21,414 bases of DNA from Candidatus Aegiribacteria sp. (GCA_021107345.1 JAIOSX010000191.1:1-21414), one strand, 5' to 3'; counted from the stretch's first letter, positions 7,232 through 14,577 are shown. Notes: a model not told the origin generated them from the letters alone. A program made the numbers and translations.

Positions 7232-10200
7232 CTGTATTTCAAAACTACAAGGGTCTGATCATCCCCCTGAGGTGAACCTTTTGAATATGAGTTAACAGCA
7301 TCCAGTATACCGCTGGAAATCTGGTTCGCGGAGAGATCACGGTTTTCCAGGACAACATTGTAAAGTCTATCTGTGCCGAATTCGAAGCCTGACGAATTCA
7401 TGGCCTCTGTCAGCCCGTCTGTGTAGAGGATAAGCACATCCCCCGATTCAAGTTCCACTGTTCCGTGCTCGTACCTTGCCTCAGTCGACAGACCCATTAT
7501 AAGCCCGCCCTCGTCAAGCCAGTGGGATTCCCCTTCCCTCTTTACAAGAAGCGGAGGATTATGGCCTGCATTAACATATGTAAGCTTACCCGAGTCAAGA
7601 TCCAGCACGCTGTAGAACAGGCCGGTCATTATGGGGTCACCCTCACCCAGAACGGAAGATTCATTAACCTTCTGAATAATCTCACTTATGGAATAGATAC
7701 TTTGCACGAAGGCTTCCAGATTGCCCTTAAGCCCCGCCATAGTAAGTGCCGCCGGGATACCTTTCCCGGCTACATCGGCCACTGCCAGCCCAAGGTTGCG
7801 ATCAGGAAGATGGAAAAAATCGTAGTAATCCCCCCCCACTTCACTGGCAGGCCTGTAGAAAATCTCGATATCGTAACCCTCAAGATTGGGAGGACTGTCC
7901 GGAAGCAGGTCAAGCTGTATCTTCCGCGCCATATTCAGTTCTTCTGCTATGGCATGTCCGGCTGAGAACCTGTTAAGAAGAATATCAGGCATCCTGTTCC
8001 TAATAATAGCCGATGTAAGCAACTCCGGAGTTTCGGTAACCAGTCTTATCACTTCCATTCGTACTTTCCTATCGGGATCGGAGAACAGGTCTGCAAGTTT
8101 GACATCAATATCCGATATCGAGTACAGTTCGGGGTGATTTCTGAGACCGGATGCGGTCTTCAGCCGAACATCTGACGCAGGATCATCAAAAGCACTGATC
8201 ATTACCGGAAGAAGCTTTGCGGCAGAAATAGAAACGTTGTCGAGTAGACCGGAAAGAGCATTGAGGCGTACGTAGGAATCCTCATCCTCAAGCAATTCCC
8301 GAAGGTAAGGGTCAAGATATTCCGGTTCATTATCTTCAAATTCTCCCAGTGCAAGAGCAACAGCAGCCCTTACGGCCCGTTTCTCATCATGCGCCAGATG
8401 TCTGAGTACATCGAAAGTTACATCAGTTCTTATTCCAAGGCTCCGGATCGAGTTCACCAGTGATTTTCGAACTGATGAAGAGGAGTCGTGCCAGAATTCA
8501 TTTACAAAATCGGAAGCAGAATCACCGAAGTCGCTCCCGTTCCAGAGTATGAAGAATGGAAGTGCGGCTCTTTTCTCGAATTCACCGGTCCTCAGAATAC
8601 CTTCGATCAGCTCAACAGATGCTTCTATCAGATCTGTCCTGCCAAGGCAGATAAGCTGGCTTAGTGCCTCCCTTCCCTCATAGTGATCCGATACAAGTAC
8701 ATCTATCAGGAGATCTCTTCTTGTTTCAGGGTCCATGATTGTGTAGTATCGCAGCACCATGCTGGCGAATGCCCTGCTGAAGGCGATTCGTTCGTGGATA
8801 AGTTCCCAGAGGTTCTCCTTTTCCTCATGATCCAGGGAGGAGTAGTTCATCAGCATGCAACGCGTGACATGAAGAATGTCCTCCTCTGCCAGGTCGGTTC
8901 TGATTGATTTTCTGACTTCACTGCTGAAGAACCTGAGCCTGGCCCCTATCCTCCATGCCAGTCCTCCCTTGCCTCCCGGAGGCAGTCTATCCATCAGTAC
9001 CCATAGCAGATCGTTGAATTCCTGGTTGAACTCCTCAAGCTTTCTGTCCAGAAGTCCCATAATAAGGGTGGTCATCAATCCAGAGTCACCCTCTTCCAGC
9101 ACCTCGTTCAGCACATCGAATTCCCTTGGTTCAAGCGCGGGAAACTTGCTGCCTATATAAATCATCAGACCTTTGCGGACTTCGTACGAATTATCCTCCA
9201 GAAAGTCTCTGTATATCTTTCCGCATTTCTCAGACATTCCCCACATGGTCAGATTCTGAATGAATTCTCCCCGAACTCTTGATTCAGGGTCAGTCACCGC
9301 TGCATTCACAAGATCTCGAAATTCAGGAAGCTCAAGAACCCACTGCCGCCCGAGAGTTCCGGCAACCGCCGCTCTAACTTCTGTATCACCTTTCGACATC
9401 ATAATCCTGTACATGCTTACTATCGACTCATCGGAATGATCTGCGGAGCTTAGAAGCATGTTAAGAACGTCAATAAGGACCATACTGGATCTCTCGGAGG
9501 CAATATGAAGAAGAAGCTTCGCTTTTACTTCATCGGAGAGGCTCTTATAGAAACCGGCGAGGAAGTACCCGGCCCGTCTTACACCCGGCTCCTCACTCCC
9601 GAACAGCGTATCCGCAAACGCGCGGATGACCGGTGCATCCTTTTCAAGCAGCTCACTTATACCCCTGTCGATGGCCCACATCCTGACTGAATCACTGACA
9701 GTGATGTACACTTCGCCGCTTCCGTAAATTCGTCTGAATGGATAAGCACCTCTGGCGGCAAGGGATTTTCCGTAGAACTCTTCCAGCTCTTCTTTGGATG
9801 GGAATCTTTTGTTCTCCTGTACAATGAGCCTGTCAAGAAACCTGAACAGGACCCGTTTGAATACCGCTTCGGCAACAACGGGATCGAAGGCAGCCAGCAG
9901 AAGCAGTTCAGCTTTCTCGAGGACAGAAAGCTTGCGGAACCATCGGAGAGCCTCCCTGCCCTGATCCAGTCTCCATTTTCGTTTTGTTGAAGGTTCCGGG
10001 AGTCTGATATGGGAATCGTTGTATGAATCGAAAACTTCGGCGATCTCCGGAGAGGATGTTGCAAGTATCAGCCTGTGCCTTGATTCTGTAGCTCTTGTCA
10101 TAAGTGAAATGACCGATGACCACAAACTGGAGGGGAAAATATCCACCATTCTCCTGAGAGTATCAAGATCAAGAAAAACAGCGCAATCCTCAGGGCCCGT

Positions 10201-10842
10201 AAGAAGCTGTACAACTTCCCTGAAGTACAGATCACGCGTGATTATCTCGATTGGATTCAGGTTATCCAGTGAGGCTTCCATCAGCAGCTTTCTGGCGATG
10301 GTGGTTTTTCCGGCACCCAGGGAACCACTGAGGCAGACGAATCCGCGCTTTGTAACAACTTCCCTGGCTTTCTCAAGTGAGTCAAGGTCTACGGAAAGCA
10401 CATCAATATCGCCATAGGATTGAAGCAGTTCACTGCCCTCAGGATACGGAAAATATTCCCGGTTCAGACTCCTGAGCCATTTCTGAACCTGGTTCTGCAG
10501 CAGTTCCCTGCCTTCGTTGGCCGATGAGAAGGTCCAGCAGAGAGCGTTTCCCACAAGATCCTGAACTGCATTATCATCCTCCGGCTCCTTCATAAAACAT
10601 ATCCCTGCGATCGGGATAGCATGCCGGAAGCAGTTGTAATAAATGTTTCTCAGTTCGGGAGATAGCGGTCCGTTGATAACCAGAAGGAGAGCGTCAGGAG
10701 ACGGAATATCCGATTGGGAAATCTGGATTTCATCAGCCCATCTGGGAGGTATGAGAAGCTCAGCGTCTGTTTTAAGAATATCCCGGATTCCTCCGGGCAG
10801 TTCCCTGTTTTCGAATACTACCGAAAGAGTGAAGCTGTTCAC
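7228..10842 (-). CDS. Giant fusion: nSTAND-type NTPase + HEAT repeats + RsbU/SpoIIE PP2C phosphatase
   Basis: The protein has 1204 residues. Residues 1-127 form an alpha/beta domain (PDALLLVINGPLSPELRNIY, then a stretch ending in GICFMKEPED) that resembles TIR or DUF4062-like modules ahead of STAND ATPases. Residues 165-300 are a P-loop NTPase: Walker A GSLGAGKTT at 173-181, Walker B VFLDLD at 222-227, sensor-like LILATSS at 258-264. A helical segment follows. About 415-965 is packed with HEAT-like repeats (TEVRAAVAGTLGRQ, RAVRAAVALALGEF, SDVRLKTASGLRNH). Residues 968-1204 are a PP2C domain of the RsbU/SpoIIE type with all metal aspartates: GGDYYD (1003-1008), ADVAGKG (1022-1028), YTDGLTE (1140-1146), GDDQT (1193-1197). 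It probably dephosphorylates the STAS protein encoded two genes upstream. The start is a GTG with no clear ribosome site, 16 nt after the kinase gene; no other in-frame start fits. Confidence 0.9.
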   Translation of the reverse strand: MNSFTLSVVFENRELPGGIRDILKTDAELLIPPRWADEIQISQSDIPSPDALLLVINGPLSPELRNIYYNCFRHAIPIAGICFMKEPEDDNAVQDLVGNALCWTFSSANEGRELLQNQVQKWLRSLNREYFPYPEGSELLQSYGDIDVLSVDLDSLEKAREVVTKRGFVCLSGSLGAGKTTIARKLLMEASLDNLNPIEIITRDLYFREVVQLLTGPEDCAVFLDLDTLRRMVDIFPSSLWSSVISLMTRATESRHRLILATSSPEIAEVFDSYNDSHIRLPEPSTKRKWRLDQGREALRWFRKLSVLEKAELLLLAAFDPVVAEAVFKRVLFRFLDRLIVQENKRFPSKEELEEFYGKSLAARGAYPFRRIYGSGEVYITVSDSVRMWAIDRGISELLEKDAPVIRAFADTLFGSEEPGVRRAGYFLAGFYKSLSDEVKAKLLLHIASERSSMVLIDVLNMLLSSADHSDESIVSMYRIMMSKGDTEVRAAVAGTLGRQWVLELPEFRDLVNAAVTDPESRVRGEFIQNLTMWGMSEKCGKIYRDFLEDNSYEVRKGLMIYIGSKFPALEPREFDVLNEVLEEGDSGLMTTLIMGLLDRKLEEFNQEFNDLLWVLMDRLPPGGKGGLAWRIGARLRFFSSEVRKSIRTDLAEEDILHVTRCMLMNYSSLDHEEKENLWELIHERIAFSRAFASMVLRYYTIMDPETRRDLLIDVLVSDHYEGREALSQLICLGRTDLIEASVELIEGILRTGEFEKRAALPFFILWNGSDFGDSASDFVNEFWHDSSSSVRKSLVNSIRSLGIRTDVTFDVLRHLAHDEKRAVRAAVALALGEFEDNEPEYLDPYLRELLEDEDSYVRLNALSGLLDNVSISAAKLLPVMISAFDDPASDVRLKTASGLRNHPELYSISDIDVKLADLFSDPDRKVRMEVIRLVTETPELLTSAIIRNRMPDILLNRFSAGHAIAEELNMARKIQLDLLPDSPPNLEGYDIEIFYRPASEVGGDYYDFFHLPDRNLGLAVADVAGKGIPAALTMAGLKGNLEAFVQSIYSISEIIQKVNESSVLGEGDPIMTGLFYSVLDLDSGKLTYVNAGHNPPLLVKREGESHWLDEGGLIMGLSTEARYEHGTVELESGDVLILYTDGLTEAMNSSGFEFGTDRLYNVVLENRDLSANQISSGILDAVNSYSKGSPQGDDQTLVVLKYR

Positions 10843-10858
10843 GGGATAAGAATCACTT

Positions 10859-11272
10859 TCAGGTCAAAGGCCAGATAAGAGTAATCCTCGTTTTTCCTTC
10901 CGGAGTAAGACCGAACTCAACCCATTTGGCCAGGTTCCGGGCGATGAGAATTCCTCTGCCCCTTGTTAAAAGAAGCTCTTCTCCTTCTCCCGGGTTGAAC
11001 CCAAGGGCTTTCTCAGGTTCCCATGATCCTTCATCATCTATCAGAAATCGAATCCTGTTAGGAAAAATGTTGAAGCTGATAGTAACCGTCTTCTCCGGGT
11101 CGCTTCCGTTTCCGTGCTCCATTGCGTTCTTTGCCAGTTCAACAACCGCAACCGACAGGGAGGAGAGATCATCTTCCTCAACTTCCGCCGATCTACCGAT
11201 AGCTTCAACGATCTGCTGAAGAGGTTCAAGTACGGAAGAATCACTTGGCAAACGAATCTCTATGGGGCGCAC
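10859..11272 (-). CDS. RsbW/SpoIIAB-like anti-sigma factor serine kinase (HATPase_c_2)
   Basis: This is a 137-residue GHKL kinase. The N-box is VVELAKNAMEHGN (Glu45, Asn49). The G1 region reads IDDEGSW where DxGxG is usual, and G2 reads TRGRGILIA (103-111). Such kinases bind a sigma factor (or another target) and phosphorylate a STAS partner on serine. I chose the GTG at 11272 because GGAG in the tail of the STAS gene lies 7 nt upstream. A TTG at 11278 would leave almost no spacing. The gap to the STAS stop codon is 2 nt. With STAS upstream and PP2C downstream it forms a complete partner-switch triad. No sigma factor is encoded nearby, so its target is unknown. The altered G1 box may change ATP affinity but the rest of the site is intact. 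Confidence 0.92.
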   Translation of the reverse strand: MRPIEIRLPSDSSVLEPLQQIVEAIGRSAEVEEDDLSSLSVAVVELAKNAMEHGNGSDPEKTVTISFNIFPNRIRFLIDDEGSWEPEKALGFNPGEGEELLLTRGRGILIARNLAKWVEFGLTPEGKTRITLIWPLT

Positions 11273-11274
11273 AA

Positions 11275-11616
11275 TCAATCTCCGAAACTATTCAACGCTT
11301 CCTGTTCATCTCTGTATGTCTCGAAGATGGTGATCAGCTTTGTAATTATGAATAATTCATGGATTTTCTTCGTGGCATTGAGAATCTTCAGGGCTCCGTT
11401 TGCTCTTGAAAGAGTAGTATGGCCGGATACGATTACTCCAAGACCGGAACTATCCATCCAGCTCACCTTTCCGAGATCAAGAAGAACTTTCTTTTTGTCC
11501 TGATCAACGGCTTTCTGGAATACGTCCTTTACTTCAATAAGCTCGGGACCTCCGATAACTTTGCCGGACAGGGCAATAACGAGAACATCACCCTTAATTT
11601 CCTGTTTGATCTTCAA
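11275..11616 (-). CDS. STAS-domain anti-anti-sigma factor (RsbV/SpoIIAA-like)
   Basis: This 113-residue single STAS domain carries the phosphorylation motif MDSSGLGVI, with Ser56 in the position phosphorylated in RsbV. In partner switching the unphosphorylated STAS protein binds the RsbW-like kinase and frees the kinase's target. The kinase phosphorylates it to reverse this, and a PP2C phosphatase resets it. All three parts follow one another here. The start is a TTG at 11616 with a strong GGGAGGT six to seven bases upstream. It is the first gene of the ten-gene operon, behind a promoter-like sequence at 11670-11697. The use of TTG with a strong ribosome site may set the stoichiometry relative to the kinase. 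Confidence 0.94.
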   Translation of the reverse strand: MKIKQEIKGDVLVIALSGKVIGGPELIEVKDVFQKAVDQDKKKVLLDLGKVSWMDSSGLGVIVSGHTTLSRANGALKILNATKKIHELFIITKLITIFETYRDEQEALNSFGD

Positions 11617-11669
11617 TTTTTACCTCCCGATAATTGAACATTTTCAGAAACAAAAACCGATTTCAGTTT

Positions 11670-11697
11670 AATATAGTCCTAAAATCCTGATTGACAA
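11670..11697 (-). promoter_or_regulatory. Candidate promoter of the partner-switch/synthetase operon
   Basis: Read on the minus strand, TTGTCA (11692-11697) and TATATT (11670-11675) are spaced by 16 nt, placing transcription start near 11663. This gives a leader of about 47 nt before the TTG start at 11616. It lies in the only sizeable gap (96 nt) between the GT2 gene and the STAS gene. It looks like a housekeeping promoter; I see no obvious alternative-sigma promoter that would suggest autoregulation. Confidence 0.5.
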
Positions 11698-11712
11698 ATT
11701 CCCTGTCTGTGT

Positions 11713-12723
11713 TCAGGAGCAGGCAACATAATCCTCCCACTCGATAAATCCCAGTCTGTCAAGAAATTCCATTATGGATATCCTCGCTCCGGGAAGCCTG
11801 GAGGCTATTACCACAGGTATGCCAGACCTCCTTGACAATTCATCCGGTCCCATCACTGGTCTTCCTCTTAACATCATTCCCCGTCTCTTCTCATATGGAT
11901 CAATGAAAGCTTCGATATAAAAATCGTTATCCTGCAGAAATTTTTCCAGCCTTCTCGCCGTCTTCCCGCTTCCCGCAACGTAAATGATCTTACCCGACAT
12001 GCACGGTACATATTCAAGGTACTTCGCCTTGAGCTTGTAGAAATTGGTAAGAGAATAAGCACTGCTGGTCCTGGAAAGCCTGTCTTCGCGATCCCTCCAC
12101 TTCAGCAGAACCTCAGGTACACGAGCAAATCTGTAACCCCTGCTCCAGAGCCTCAACCATAATTCGTAATCCTCGGGCAGCTTCCTTTCCGTATACCCGC
12201 CTTCTGACAGGATGCTCCGCCTGTGGTAAAAGGCACTGGGATGAGGTACAGGGCTTTCAATAAACAAGTTCTTCTCTATCTCTTCAGGTTCTAAAAGACT
12301 GTTCAACCAGTGCTCGTAAAGCCTGTAGCCGCGTGTAACAATGTTATCGGGAAAACTCCGTACCTGGCAGGAAACTATCGTCCTGGGTCCCATGGATACT
12401 GCAAGTCTGTATTGTTTCTCTATTCTATCCGGCAGCGAGATATCGTCTGCATCCATCCGCGCGATCCAGGTGCCGCTGCATCTTTCCAGTCCCGTGTTCA
12501 AAGCGTCTACCAGTCCGGTACCGGCGGAATTGGCAACCATGAACCTGGAATCTTTTAAACACCACTCTTCCGCAAGAAGGATTGACGAATCCTCCGAACC
12601 ATCATTGATCAGTACTGCTTCATAATCCGTAAAAGTCTGTTCGGTGATTGATGCAAGCGCTTCGTTGAAGTACTGTTCAGCATTCCGGAATGGAAGAAGG
12701 ACCGATACTGCAGGTTTTTTCAA
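11713..12723 (-). CDS. Family 2 glycosyltransferase with a C-terminal Rossmann-like domain
   Basis: The protein has 336 residues. The N-terminal part is a GT-A fold: VSVLLPFRN at 6-14, LINDGSEDS at 38-46 and the metal-binding DADD at 91-94, with the later EDYELWLR (184-191) typical of GT2 enzymes. It should transfer a sugar from a nucleotide donor to a glycan or lipid acceptor on the cytoplasmic side. From about residue 244 a second domain begins with a glycine-rich IIYVAGSGKTARRL and continues with IDPYEKRRG and GRPVMGPDEL, like the Rossmann modules found next to glycan-modifying enzymes (PglD N-terminal type). No membrane segment is evident. The start appears to be a TTG at 12723 that overlaps the stop of the thioredoxin gene (TTGA); the ribosome site is weak, so the start is uncertain by a few codons. 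Confidence 0.88.
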   Translation of the reverse strand: MKKPAVSVLLPFRNAEQYFNEALASITEQTFTDYEAVLINDGSEDSSILLAEEWCLKDSRFMVANSAGTGLVDALNTGLERCSGTWIARMDADDISLPDRIEKQYRLAVSMGPRTIVSCQVRSFPDNIVTRGYRLYEHWLNSLLEPEEIEKNLFIESPVPHPSAFYHRRSILSEGGYTERKLPEDYELWLRLWSRGYRFARVPEVLLKWRDREDRLSRTSSAYSLTNFYKLKAKYLEYVPCMSGKIIYVAGSGKTARRLEKFLQDNDFYIEAFIDPYEKRRGMMLRGRPVMGPDELSRRSGIPVVIASRLPGARISIMEFLDRLGFIEWEDYVACS

Positions 12724-13535
12724 TTTGATAGATTCTCAACCGCCTGATGCAGATCTTCCGGAGTTCTGACCAGCCGGCCGCATGCATCTCCTACGCACGG
12801 CTGAGCGTAAGAATATCCGGGATCAGGAAGGTACAGCTCTTCCATCATAATACTGTCTGCCTGTACGGAAGGATCAAAGAAATCCACCCCCTCTTCTCCC
12901 GCCAGTTCAACAGCCCTGATCATGAGCATCTCTGTGAGACTATCCGCTCCGAAACCGACAACATTTATATGCAGAATCTGTTCTTCATGGTGTACGACAG
13001 AAGTATCAGGGATTGAACCTTCTTCAACCGCGTTCCTGAAGAAGTTTTCGTCCCTGGTGCCGGCCACCCTTATTATCTCGTTCCCTCTTGAGTCGAATAC
13101 AACAGTGATGGGAAGTACATCCGAAAGGTTCCATTCATCCTTCAGCCGCGCTGCATCATTTTCGTTCAGCCAGACAACGGGCATCGATAGATTGACCACC
13201 TCACGGAATGCAAGCAAAGTCTCAAGTTCAAGATCACCCAGATCAACGGCAACAGCTGCTATACTGCCTTCCTTTGACCTGTAAACCTCATCTATCAGGG
13301 GCAGTTCTCCAACACAAGGCGTACACCAGGTAGCCCAGAAGTTTACGATAACCGGTTTTCCACTGTTTACAGAAAGAAGGCTGTCCAGCGCTTCCCTGCC
13401 CGTCATAAGCGGTCCCTGTATGACCTGACCATTATCCGCTGCTGTATGACTGCCGCTGTACCTTATAACCGGGAACAGAAAGATCAGAACCAAAGGAATC
13501 CAGAGGAGATCAGTAAGTTTCTCGTACTTAACCAT
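12720..13535 (-). CDS. Membrane-anchored TlpA/ResA-like thioredoxin with C-terminal extension
   Basis: The protein has 271 residues. One membrane segment (about 8-24) acts as an uncleaved signal anchor and puts the rest outside the cytoplasmic membrane. The thioredoxin-like fold holds WATWCTPC (67-74; active cysteines C71 and C74) and a LPITVVFD stretch with the cis-proline. About 90 extra residues follow the fold and end with CVGDAC (247-252), a second possible redox or metal-binding pair that TlpA proteins normally lack. Its ATG overlaps the stop of the 4Fe-4S protein gene (TGATG), so expression is coupled. The neighbours suggest that it receives electrons from or passes them to the membrane Fe-S protein and the small CXXC protein. 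The partner is not known; cytochrome maturation genes are absent here. Confidence 0.9.
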   Translation of the reverse strand: MVKYEKLTDLLWIPLVLIFLFPVIRYSGSHTAADNGQVIQGPLMTGREALDSLLSVNSGKPVIVNFWATWCTPCVGELPLIDEVYRSKEGSIAAVAVDLGDLELETLLAFREVVNLSMPVVWLNENDAARLKDEWNLSDVLPITVVFDSRGNEIIRVAGTRDENFFRNAVEEGSIPDTSVVHHEEQILHINVVGFGADSLTEMLMIRAVELAGEEGVDFFDPSVQADSIMMEELYLPDPGYSYAQPCVGDACGRLVRTPEDLHQAVENLSN

Positions 13536-14407
13536 CAGTTCCCGGCCGGTTTTCGCATATCATGGTGTATTGCATGCACCGGACACACGTCAATACATCT
13601 GCCGCACCTGATGCATTCTGCGGAATTCGGTTCCCTGTAGATAGCGATATCCACAGGACAGACAGATCTGCATCTGTCACATCCGATACATGAAGAATCA
13701 ACCCTCATTCTGAAGATCGACATCTTTCCGGCCAGCCCCCAGAAAGCACCCAGCGGGCATATAACGCGGCAGAAAGGCCGTTTTGATGTAACTGACCACA
13801 GAAGGACAAGAACGAGCAGAACAATTTTCCATGAGAAAAGGAAACCTGTCTGAAAGGTTTCACCGGAATCATGGAGTACAAGAGGAATCCCGGCTGTGAG
13901 GGTTCCGGAGGGACAGATAGCCTTGCAGAACCAGGGATCACCCCCTGCACCGGGTACAGTTCTGAGAGCAAGAGGAAGAATGAAGACAAAAATCAGAAGG
14001 ATTGCGTACCTGGCATCTCTCCATTGTGCTGGAATCCTGATTTTCGGTGATGGAATCTTATATAGAAGTCCCTGCAGAAGCCCGAAGGGGCATATCCAGC
14101 CGCAGGCAAACCGTCCGGCCATGAACCCGATAGCAAGCAGGAAGCCAATAACGCCCAAAAGCATTATAGCATCAGGCCTTCCGGTTGCGATACCTCCCGT
14201 AAACCCCTCCGATGACAGGATATTCTGAACAGTTCCCACAGGGCATGCCAGAACGCTTGAGGGGCACGAATAGCAGTGCAGACCGGGTACGCAGAACATC
14301 TTGGATTTGCCGGTAAAGATCGCTCCCTGAATCAACCCCTGAAAGTAAAGATTCGTAAGAACAAGTGATGAAAACTGAACCAGGCGACGGGTTTTCTCTC
14401 TAACCAC
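13535..14407 (-). CDS. NapH/CcoG-like membrane protein with two 4Fe-4S clusters
   Basis: The protein has 290 residues and several hydrophobic segments (about 80-98, 134-149 and 193-206). It contains the polyferredoxin-family motifs CGWICP (102-107) and CRVICP (213-218), an additional CKAICP (161-166), and a ferredoxin-like tail with CIGCDRCRSVCP (240-251) and CIRCGRCIDVCP (265-276), enough for two 4Fe-4S clusters. The N-terminal segment has four more cysteines (39, 45, 48, 55) that could be redox active on the outer face. NapH-type proteins move electrons through the membrane. No nitrate reductase subunits lie here, so the generic name is safer. The GTG at 14407 follows AGG by 7 nt and lies 3 nt after the tiny CXXC gene. 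The TlpA-like thioredoxin downstream is the probable electron partner. Confidence 0.92.
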   Translation of the reverse strand: MVREKTRRLVQFSSLVLTNLYFQGLIQGAIFTGKSKMFCVPGLHCYSCPSSVLACPVGTVQNILSSEGFTGGIATGRPDAIMLLGVIGFLLAIGFMAGRFACGWICPFGLLQGLLYKIPSPKIRIPAQWRDARYAILLIFVFILPLALRTVPGAGGDPWFCKAICPSGTLTAGIPLVLHDSGETFQTGFLFSWKIVLLVLVLLWSVTSKRPFCRVICPLGAFWGLAGKMSIFRMRVDSSCIGCDRCRSVCPVDIAIYREPNSAECIRCGRCIDVCPVHAIHHDMRKPAGN

Positions 14408-14410
14408 TGA

Positions 14411-14554
14411 CTAACCTATTCCAATGCATTCAAGGCAGATATTCGCGGCCTTCTGCCATATTGCCAATGGATTACCCCATACATATCCTGATACGGTCAT
14501 GAGAACTGCAATAAGAAATAGAGATATCCGGATTGATAAATGGATATTTTTCAT
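14411..14554 (-). CDS. CD1871A-family small CXXC membrane protein
   Basis: This 47-residue gene is easy to miss because of its size. The product has a hydrophobic N-terminal segment (about 8-25, ISLFLIAVLMTVSG) and a tail ICLECIGIG, where CLEC forms a CXXC pair and the protein stops right after IGIG. That ending is the signature of the small CD1871A-like CXXC proteins known mainly from clostridia and often found beside 4Fe-4S and thioredoxin genes. Here it stands 3 nt before the NapH-like gene and 22 nt after tRNA-Cys. The ATG at 14554 has only a weak GGTG upstream. The CXXC probably lies at the membrane surface. A role in redox relay is inferred from neighbours only. Confidence 0.8.
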   Translation of the reverse strand: MKNIHLSIRISLFLIAVLMTVSGYVWGNPLAIWQKAANICLECIGIG

Positions 14555-14562
14555 ATTCACCA

Positions 14563-14577
14563 ATCAATAGTATTGAT
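14563..14577. repeat. Short palindrome between tRNA-Cys and the CXXC gene
   Basis: ATCAATA (14563-14569) and TATTGAT (14571-14577) form perfect 7-bp arms around G14570. It sits just past the tRNA 3' end and shares its last base with the encoded CCA. It is AT-rich and has no T run, so I do not call it a terminator. It could be an operator or have no function. Confidence 0.4.

Noticed and set aside
7465..7965. 166-codon plus-strand frame opposite the PP2C domain, and similar frames opposite cysS (1279-1695) and the HEAT repeats
   Set aside because: These are antisense shadows of strongly supported proteins; the translations have no family features and no ribosome sites.
7228..11616. Calling the STAND-containing module an antiphage defence system
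   Set aside because: There is no nuclease, protease or other killing effector, and no neighbouring defence genes. The PP2C plus STAS plus kinase context points to regulation; defence remains only a possibility.
13535..14407. Periplasmic nitrate reductase subunit NapH in the strict sense
   Set aside because: No napA, napG or other nitrate genes are near; only the general membrane 4Fe-4S family can be supported.
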